From Taenia hydatigena (taxonomy: Eukaryota > Platyhelminthes > Cestoda > Cyclophyllidea > Taeniidae), in NCBI GenBank assembly GCA_036345935.2, contig JADWOT020000003.1, positions 22,648,509 through 22,712,508 of the forward strand: a DNA stretch of 64,000 bases. Reading direction: 5' to 3'. Both the position numbers and the translations under genes were made by a program. Of this stretch, positions 51,855 to 60,700 are shown in pieces; position 1 is the stretch's first letter, and each line of letters opens with the position of its first letter. Under the pieces are notes generated by a model. The model worked only from the letters and a program-made list of their open reading frames with translations. It was not told where the DNA came from and searched no databases.

Positions 51855-52246
51855 TGTAGCGTCCTGAGGCTCCCTTGAAGGCAAAAGAAGGCAGAATACT
51901 AGGTTAGAATATATGTATTCAACAGACAGAGGGAAATGAGCTGCCGGCATGGCCCGGAGGCAAGCCTACGCAGCTATGGCAATATGGCCGTAGCACTTAT
52001 GCTCTTTGAAAATGCTTCGTAGGCCAGAGGCGGAACAACAATTGGGACCTGGTTGCGGAGCGGCGTGGTGACTCCCAGGAGCGCGACTTATCCCCATTCT
52101 GAGCTCGCCTACAAGATCCCACTGTACCCTCACCCTTGTGCATAATAAAGATGTCGGACAGTAAGAAGGAAGAGGAGAAACCCTTCACAATGGCCACCTC
52201 TGTGACTCTGATCAAAACTGGCGGTCCAAACAAACAAAGCACTACA
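51855..52246 (-). mobile_element. LTR copy (family 1) with a nested insertion
   Basis: Bounded by TGTAGCGTCC at the left and AGCACTACA at the right, the same ends as the other copies read in reverse. The flanks CTTAC (51850-51854) and CTTGC (52247-52251) look like a target duplication with one change. Removing the inner 201-bp insertion leaves about 190 bp, matching the solo LTR at 15.5 kb. Confidence 0.75.
51990..52190. mobile_element. Family-2 short element nested in an LTR
   Basis: A 201-bp insertion begins GTAGCACTTATG and ends CCCTTCACAA, flanked by perfect TGGCC duplications (51985-51989 and 52191-52195). It shares a GGAGCG...ATAATAAAGATGTC core with the insertion at 52891-53089, but the two lie at different positions of the host LTR, so they arrived independently. 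Confidence 0.7.
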
Positions 52247-52391
52247 CTTGCCTTCACCGAAAGGACCTTAATATTCTCTAATGCTTGGCACCTCCTACGA
52301 AAATGATGGAAATTACTAAGCCCTATTGGCAGGCCATGATTTTTATTGAGAGTGTAACAGACTAACATGAGAGCTTAACCAACATGCGCTT

Positions 52392-52559
52392 TGCAATAGC
52401 TTGTTTGTTATGGCTTCCAGTTCCGGTTTCGGTCACAGAGGTGGCCATATTTCCCTAGCCGCGTGGGCAGGTCTCCGGGCCATGACATCAGCTCAATTCC
52501 CTCTGTCTATTGAATGTATATATATTCTACCCTAGTATTCTGCGTTCTTTTGCCTTCAT
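52392..52559 (+). mobile_element. LTR copy (family 1), 3' end missing
   Basis: Starts TGCAATAGCTTG and follows the family through GGTCACAGAGGTGGCC and the TATATA centre to TTTTGCCTTCA, then departs before the expected GGGACGCTACA end. Confidence 0.7.
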
Positions 52560-52890
52560 TTTGGATAAAGCATCTAAATCCTTCTCATTCATATGATCAT
52601 GCCAAATTGGATCTGCAAATCCTTCGTAGGCATTGAGCATTCACAAAGATGGACCAGGCTTAACATAACCTTTGCACACAAGAAGGGGTGCTATTTAATA
52701 ATATGTAACATCTTGTGCACTCGGCCGGAGCTTCCATACTGCGTACTCGGCGAAGGAATATCTATTGCAAAAAATCCATTTGATATATTGCTTTCAATTT
52801 TTGAACAGTTTTGCCGAAACATGTAGCGTCCCAAGGCTTCCTCGAAGGTAAAAGAAGGCAGAATGCTAGAGTAGAACATATATTATATAT

Positions 52891-53089
52891 TATAGCGCCC
52901 CGAGAAGTCATTTCGAACCACGTGACGGAGCAGCGCGGAGACTCGCTGGAGCGTGACACGTCCTCGGTCTGAACCCCCATATCTCGCCTAGCTGTGTAAT
53001 TATCACCCCATATATATTAAAGATGTCAAAACGTACGCAGCCTTCTACTATCAAGGGTGACCAGGAGGGAGACGAGGAACCCTCTACAA
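52891..53089. mobile_element. Family-2 short element nested in the 3' LTR
   Basis: A 199-bp insertion in the TATATA centre of the LTR, begins TATAGCGCCCCGAG and ends CCCTCTACAA. Flanks TATAT and TGTAT may be a target duplication with one change. Its TATAGCG and CTCTACA ends resemble the family-1 LTR ends, so it may itself be a small LTR. Confidence 0.6.
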
Positions 53090-53216
53090 TGTATTCAAAG
53101 GACAGAGGGAAATAAGCTGCTGGCATGGCCTGGAGGCCAACCTACGCAGCTGGGGCAATACGGCCACCTCTGTCATCTTTAGCATAACCGGTAGTTCCAA
53201 CAAACAAAGTACTACA

Positions 53217-53234
53217 TTGCCCCTCTCCTCTTTC
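53217..53234 (-). other. Polypurine tract of the LTR element
   Basis: On the minus strand GAAAGAGGAGAGGGGCAA directly precedes the LTR start TGTAGTACTTTG, the place and composition expected of the plus-strand priming tract. Confidence 0.7.
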
Positions 53235-53699
53235 AAGCGTCGTCCCCAACGCGCCCCTTCGTACACCTCCCGCGTCAGTCATCACAACTTAATGCTGCAA
53301 GAAGCACCCACGAGCTAACCATGCCAGTCGCCGACATTCGACGCGATTGAGGCGATGCTTGACATCGACGTCAGGTATCCCTCTTGGCAGTGCATTGGAC
53401 TTCGAGTTTTGTTTGGCTTGGGAATAAAGCTCAGCATAAGTATGTCCGTAGGGGGGCGTTAGCAAGCCGATCTCCTTAAGCAAGTATATTAGGGGCAATC
53501 TTCGGAACGAAACTTTCCAGGTGGTCAATGGCTAGTGTCGCTTCAGTTGTTAATAGCTTTCTCGTAGAAGACGGAGATGGGGTAGAAGCCGGAGGCGGAC
53601 GTCGTTCGTGGCCCATGCGTAGCACTTGCACTTCCTTCGCACCGCTGCAACATGCCACAAGCGGTAAAGGTGGGGATAAAAACCTTATAGGGTCGGGTT

Positions 53700-53717
53700 C
53701 GCTTTCCGCTACCACCA
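53700..53717 (-). other. Primer-binding site of the LTR element
   Basis: On the minus strand TGGTGGTAGCGGAAAGC begins one base after the 5' LTR. Starting with TGG it is complementary to a tRNA CCA end. The priming tRNA was not identified. Confidence 0.6.
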
Positions 53718-53718
53718 A

Positions 53719-53904
53719 TTTAGCGTCCCAACGCTTCCTCATAGACAAAAGAAGGCAGAATGCTAAGCTAGAATGTATATATTCAACGTACAGATGGAAA
53801 TAAGCTGCTGGCATGGCCCGGAGGCCAGCCTGCGCATCTAGGGCAATACGGCCACCTCTGTGACCCCGACCGAAACCGATACTTCAAACACAGTTATGCT
53901 TACC
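53719..53904 (-). mobile_element. 5' LTR of the short element
   Basis: About 186 bp, matching the 182-bp solo LTR: TAGCGTCCCAACGC, AAAAGAAGGCAGAATGCTA, the TATATA centre, GGCATGGCCCGGAGGCC and GGCCACCTCTGTGACC. The TG end has decayed to TT, and the other end is hard to place. Confidence 0.65.
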
Positions 53905-54768
53905 TTGCTTTAAGAATAACACTTAACGATGAGCAAATTAGAAGGAGAAAACCATGTTTGGGTTGAGTAAGCATGCAACCTTTTATAGCAGCTTCAGTCC
54001 TAAGTGTTTAAATATGGCAACATTCCTACGAGCCTGTGGATCATCTAGAGTTATAATTTGTGAACTAAAATGTCAATGTATGTTCTAGTAAAGATGCAGT
54101 CTTAAAGCCTATGTTGTGAAATTTTCAAAAGAACTTAATTCAAACCACATTTTAAGGTCATTTAGTTGCAATTGGGTTTTTGTGGTTGGTGCGTTTTGAA
54201 ACTTGTCCTTCTTTTTAATTTGAGGTGGGAGGCGCTCTATCTCTAGTTAGGAATAAAAGGTTATGGAACGGGTGAAGAAAGTTATTTCCTGGTCTAACAG
54301 GTTTGTAACTTTGCCTTTTTCTGTCTTAACAGACTAAGTGTAATGCTTAGTCCATACTCTTCCCCCACATTTTTGGTTTTCTTAACGCAATCAAAATTTG
54401 CCGTGTTATGAACTTTACAACTCTCCTTAAAATATTGTGATTTCGTTTTCTACGTAATATTCACTTTGTTTTTGCAAAAGTTCTGCTGATATAAATGAAA
54501 ATAAGAAACCAACTTTCATGTAATTCGGCATAACATTGGTGTGTTAGAATCTTTAGATAACATGAGTTGACCTAAAAATTTTTGATGATTATTTGCACTG
54601 ATAAAAGTTTTGAAAACTGGCATTCTCCATGCACTCTACTAGCTTTCGAAAATTTTCCTGACCCAACAGTTTGACTCATTGACTGCGAGTCTCGTTCAGC
54701 CAGGTTCACGTTTTAATATGAAATTCTTTTTATGTTAATCGGATTTATGTAAAATTATCTTTTTACAG
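53905..54768. other. AT-rich spacer or intron before the RhoGAP exons
   Basis: It ends in a T-rich tract and TTTTTACAG acceptor for the exon at 54769, so at least its right part is intron. I found no exon here for the missing start of the RhoGAP protein, nor any kinesin motor sequence. Confidence 0.55.
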
Positions 54769-57700
54769 ACCGCCTGAACTTGGTTCTGTTTTGCCGCCAT
54801 ATTGCAACATGATCCTCACTAGCGTAGAGGAGATTCGGCCTCGCGTCCACGATTGCCGAAAACAGCTAGAGAAAAGCACTACCGTAAATTTCTCTCGTCT
54901 ACGATTAACACAATTTTGTTTTACATTCACCGAATTTCTTCTTTCGTAGCTTTTCTCATCGTCCTGGAGTAAAATTGATTCAGGGTGAGTTTGTTCATTT
55001 CCCTCACAAATTCATTTTACCCTCTTTCTAGAACCATGTGTCCAAATTGTCCATTGTGGTCTCTAATAAAAACACAGGAGGAGTTAGTTAATGCGCAACG
55101 GAAGTTCTTAGAGGAGAGCGTCAGACAGCTCATTAAAAATCTCAAAAGTTGGGAAGAAGAGTGTTCTCAAGTACTGAAAACGAAATTGGATCTGCAGAAG
55201 GCCTTGATGGACATGAATAAGGTGAAGGACAAGCAGCGTCAAGGAAAGGACAATGAAAGTGCAAAAAGCCTCCTTGCTTTTACTGAATCCGCCTTCAATA
55301 ATCACAGGGTGCGTCAAAGTTTGTTATTTCTTCTGTTACTACTGCTTTACCGATTCTGCCAGTTGTGTCCTCATTATAGCTGTCAGAACAAAAATCATTT
55401 TTATGTCGTTATTTTTGACTGCTTAATTAATCACTTGTAAATTACTTCCGCTTGTGATTTCAAGCGTTTTATAGCGGTCTTATCCATTAAATGAATTTCT
55501 ACAAAACTTTTGAAAATGCACTTAGAACTCTTTGATTTGGAGACTGCACATACATTGGGAGGTAAATTTGCGCATTTGGCAAAACTCGGGGGGAGGCTCT
55601 TTTTTGCAGTTTACAGCATTATCTGTTTCTTGCAGAATGTGGGTATTTAAGAGACAAAACCTTTTTAAAATGAGTAGACAATCACACGCCTTTTGCATCC
55701 TGAAAGTTTATTAAAAATAGGCTCAAATGGCTTTATAAGGTAGCAAATTTCTAGTACACTTACTGGAGGACATAATTGCAACTATTATTTCTAGTTGGAC
55801 GCCTTCAAATCGGTAAATGGGGTCAAAAATGTTTTTCCCATTTTTTGCGAGTCCATAAATAAAATAGTTAGATTTTCTTGCTTATGTTTTATAATTGAGC
55901 TCACATTCGGTTATCACTAAACGAAAAGTTACAGCTTTGTTAACCTGGGACTGTCAGGTAGCAACTTGCCTTATTTAGCTTAAAAAGATAAAACTCTGTG
56001 GAGTTTTTGCTTAAAAATACTTATTGCTCATAACTTTATAGTTACTTTTTCAAATGAGCCAAAGTCCTCTAAGAAGGGCCTGTGGTAACATTGGTAGAAA
56101 TAGTTGAAATTTTGCCATGTATTCCATAGCAAAACCGAACACATATTTTAACGTGAGTCCCTTTTTGCAAAACTCTGACAGTAAAGTTAGTCCATTTGCA
56201 TAGCCGAGGCTAAGTGGCAGGATACCCTTAGAATAGACATTGAAGAATCCTAGTTTGCAGCTCGAGTCTGCGCTTTTCTACGCTACAGAAAAGCAATTTG
56301 AGTAGAATTTGCCTCTGTTGTAGGAGACTTTATTTAAGGATCTCTCTCACTATCTTCAATCGGAGGTGAACTACCAGGCCAAGATTAAGATGTTTCTAGA
56401 AGAACAAGTAAGATTCCTGGATTCGTGCAAAACGAAAACCGATAATCTCTTGAATACAACCTGCTCCATCTCAGGTGGGTGTACAAATTTAGTGCATTTT
56501 TAGCGTCAAACACTTTAGGAAGGTACTCCTGGTCAGTTTGGACTTGTTTCGAATAAGTGATAAGTTCTTGTGAATCTATGGAGCACTGATAAACCTTCGA
56601 CAATGATAAGTTTGGCTGCGTTCGACTTTCCACTGTCAGAACTAAGAATTAACTCGAAACCAGAAAAGATACATAGAATTTGAGTTAATTGAGCTAGCTC
56701 ATTCGTTCAAATGTAACTAGTAACACCCAGTTCTTTCCGAAGTCAATCAATGGCTGTGTTTTTGGAACTGGAAAACATCTTCGAGCAATACCGAGATGGA
56801 TGCACTTACTAGCGTTTTGGACTTTTTTAAACATGGGTCTTGTAGCAACTGCAAGGCAAACGTTTTTACACCTAAAATCTGGTTTTTCCATAGGAAACGA
56901 GATGAAATAGATTGCCCCGTTAGAGTGTCGACCCAAAATCACTCATGCCTCAGTCAACTCAGTTATTCACTTTTGAACTGCCCGATATTGATATCCGTGC
57001 AACAGGGTGTTGATCTTTTGTTATTCTACTTTAATCTGCCTACTGCCGTTACTGTATCTGTTCCTGTTGTTCGTGTCTGGTGTGGGGGACGTGTCGTTAC
57101 AAACGTACAGAAGATATGGAAGGGCAAAAGGCGTATGGACTTACGACTTCCTTGTATTGATCAAAGTGCATCTACTTTTTTTCAATCATTGTTAACTTGA
57201 AAAGTTGCTTTTCTGCATGCGAATGCACGTATACTTAGCTTGCGTGATTCCATTGAATTTGGATTGACTTTGCTCTTTTACTTTTTGAATGGCGTGCAGT
57301 AAAAGCATCTTCCTTGATTGCGTTCGTTTACGAATTTAAAATGGTATTCACCAGCCATTCATTGCAGCGCAAATAATACATCTGTGTTTAAGCCCTACTG
57401 TCACTTCATTTACCCCTTACTCCATATATGTATGGTGCTTTGTTTATCTTTACCAAAGTAACGGCGTAGAATCGTTGCAATTGACATTATTCCATTATCC
57501 AACGAAAAGTTCACTAAGTTATGGCACAATTAAAATGCTGACATTGGGAGAATTATTTTACTATTCTCCAAGCCACTTAGATTGAGGTGCTTAGGAATGA
57601 ATATTTGATACCCACTGGAAAAGGTCTTTTCAATTTTACAATTAAAGCAACATGCTGAAGTGTTAAGTAATGAGGAAACCCATGCAAAACCGTGGAGCAT

Positions 57701-60700
57701 GTTGTCATGACCCTGAGTATAAGCGGTTTTGACGAGTTACACCGTTAAGGAAGAAATCAACTGTTTTTCCTGGTTTTTAACCTATTCGCTACTCTCTTTA
57801 TAAGTCACATTCATTCACATTGACTCATTGATGTCTCGTTTTTACCTAGCTTTTGCGGGGGAGACTCCATCAAGAAGCTACTTCGGCTCAAGTCTGCAGG
57901 ATCACTTGGACGACCAAGGCTACTCAGTGGTGTTGAAAAGGTGTCTTTCATACCTAGTGAAGAGCGAAGGTTACACGAGAGAGGTGAGTCATTTCTCGCT
58001 CAATTGAAAGTGCCGTCAAAGAACTGGGACTAGCGATCTCTGCATTTCTGTTGTCTTTGAAGTCGTCTTCGATAGTTTGCATTAGCATTTACGCATACCT
58101 CCATCCATCCGTTTAAATGCGGTCTCAATATTTATTCTGGATTTACCCATGAAATCGAACTATTCTCATGCCTGTTCGACAATCCATTCACAGTATCATT
58201 TATAGATGTATGCATCAATGCAGGCAGTTAGTGGAAGCCTTTCCACTTGCCCTTTTATCCCACAAAATTGCGCCCCTTCAGATGTCCGCATGTTTCAGAC
58301 TCTTCCAAACAATTACAAACCAGAATCCATCCCTCCACCCCTCCGTCTCTTGACCCAACCATCCATTCGCGTATGCGCTTATCCATTCCCTACTTGTCTT
58401 AAAGAAGAAATAACCTATTTTTTTCACACAAAATTCTGTTGTAAAATGCATAGAGGGAGTCTCTCGGCACTTGAATGTCTCATCAGTGCCTTTGGAACGC
58501 AGAATTTTCCACTCAGTTAGAGCGCCACAGACTTGCGGGAAAATCATCTGACTCGACAATTATGCCAACCTTAAGGCACACCACTCGCTTAGAAGCCCAT
58601 GTCGGAATCTACAAGGTGGATTCTACCGCCACCTTTACCAACCCACCAGGGTATAGCTCAATTTCAATCATTGGTGGAGAGAGGGACGGGCATGGCGGCT
58701 CACAGATAAAGGAAGGTGGCCCTGCGCCTAGTCGCCAAATTTAAAGGCCAAAACACCCGTAACATGAACCCTCTCGTAGTGCCTTCTGTTCTATGCAAAC
58801 ACTCACATCCACAAGCATTCTGTGACTCACACTACACCACCTCGTGCTCACACCACCAAATGCCTTTCTCCACATCGTCACAAGCATCTACTTCTGCTCT
58901 GCCAACCAAACCAACTGTCACTTCACACACAGCTGCATGACCACACAATCGCAACTGTCTATCATTACGCCATTCCATCGGCGTATGGCGATGCAATCAA
59001 GAAGGGTGTCAGCTTCCCTTCGATTTCATTTCGTATAATGTTATGTCGTGCCATGACATCAGTGGTTGCTTTGGCTGATGGCAAGGTGAGTGGATGCGTG
59101 CTGAGTTTATTAAACAACAGTTATTTCGACATTCACTTTTTAGATGATTGAGTTCAAAAAGGATGAAAGGCTTATCAGCAGCAGCATGAAATCAATCCAA
59201 TATGTTTTTTGTTATCGAAATGAAAGATCTAGGAGTATACTCAGTCAAGTGGCCAACGGAGATAGCTCGTGCAAGCAAAAGTAAACCACGGAAGACGGAT
59301 GATTTAGGAGCGAGGTCAGTATTCAGACACTTCCGGTTGTGTGGTAACTAGACCAAAAGCATGCCCATTCATTTGCAAATGAGTACGTGTTATGAATAGC
59401 AAAGTTCGTCCTATTAAAATAATCAACTCAGTTGCGCTTCATGCGTTGTGCCGCCCGATGTTGATACTGACGCAGCCGGGCCATTCTAATGTTACATCAA
59501 TCACCGGCACTTAATAATTCGCCTGACAGACGAGATGGCATTTCACGGTTCACCTGCGGGGCGGATTTGTTTCCTTAAGCATCCTTCGAATGTGGATTCT
59601 TCAATTTAAGGATTTGTTGTCTTGTATCATAAATTCACGCGTTCACAACACAGTGCTCAACTGCCGTCGACTGTCATTCATTTTCCTCCCATTTGCTTGT
59701 CCACATTTTAGCAAAAGTGGAAAGACGGGGCTAGAAATCATTTTTCACAGGGTTCACGCCCTTCAAACTCCTCATGCCTTAGTTTGCTTTCCTTATCCTG
59801 ATTATTACAATTCGGTCGAATGAAATTCAGACTAAAGCATTTAGCGTTGAAGTGGTCTACCTTCGATTCCCCTCTCTTTTAGGGCATCTTTCGCATTGCG
59901 GGTCAAGTCACTTATATTATTCTTCTTCGAGTGAGTTCCCAACTGTTTTCGGCAACTTCCTTCGATTTTTTGCCCTTAATTCCGTTAATGCTTTTCAAAT
60001 CTACAGACCTTTGAAATTTGTAACCGCCTTGTTGGTTATTTTTCAGGAGTATTGCATTTCCATCGGTTGAAACATGCAACCCTTTAGTTTGGCTGCCTTT
60101 CTGTATTTTACAAAAGTATTTGGTTTTTTTAATAGGTTGTGCCGTACAATTAACTTAGCTCACGGAAATTCAATTTCCACAAGATTCGCTTGTGATTATT
60201 TTTTGATGAAACAGGGTACTTGCGAAGTAAATGCATTGGTATCATGGAGCACTGATGGATCTAAACACGAATTTTGAACTGAAACTGGTGTATTTTGAAC
60301 TAATAGCTCCTTTTGACACACTTAAACCTCCTCTACACTCCAACGCTCAACAGTCGACTATGATTATTATGCAATCTTCCTCTAGTGCAGGTTTGTGCTG
60401 TTTTTTTTTCCAACTCACAGGTTTATCTCTCTGTGCATGCATGTGGTTTCAAGTCCTTTTCGCTTCTTAAGTGGTCTGTGTACGTTACATGTGCTAAACA
60501 CACTACACTGTCTCTCGCTGTGTGTGCGTGGGTACGGATGCCACCGACCTCACACACGCTATCGGTTTTAGTAAGCTAATTCGAATAAGAGTTATTAATT
60601 GCATATTCATGCATCAAATTTTGGGACTAAATGATTGCTAAATAGATTTAAAATATCATATCGACAACTCACTACTTGCCTTTCAAGGTGTTTGGGTTAC

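Larger units (their letters stand above)
52822..53904 (-). mobile_element. Short non-autonomous LTR retrotransposon
   Basis: Read on the minus strand: 5' LTR 53719-53904 (right end eroded), primer-binding site, about 500 bp internal region, purine tract, 3' LTR 52822-53216. The internal region is too short for pol and has no protease, RT, RNase H or integrase motif. A minus-strand open frame with TEATLAIDHLESFVPKIAPN may be a gag remnant, but I cannot assign it. The 3' LTR carries a nested insertion. This fits a TRIM-like element derived from a gypsy-type parent. Confidence 0.75.

Noticed and set aside
53289..53814. Open frames in the LTR element as host genes
   Set aside because: They sit between PBS and PPT of the element and stop early in every frame; at most they are gag remnants.
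51358..54769. Fusion of the kinesin fragment to the downstream RhoGAP exons
   Set aside because: No donor in the kinesin frame has the phase 2 needed by the exon at 54769, and the families have no known fusion of this kind.
58822..59151. 109-codon frame in the left inverted-repeat arm as an independent gene
   Set aside because: Duplicated inverted within one gene's introns, Thr/His/Ser-biased at its start, no recognisable family; kept as a repeat.
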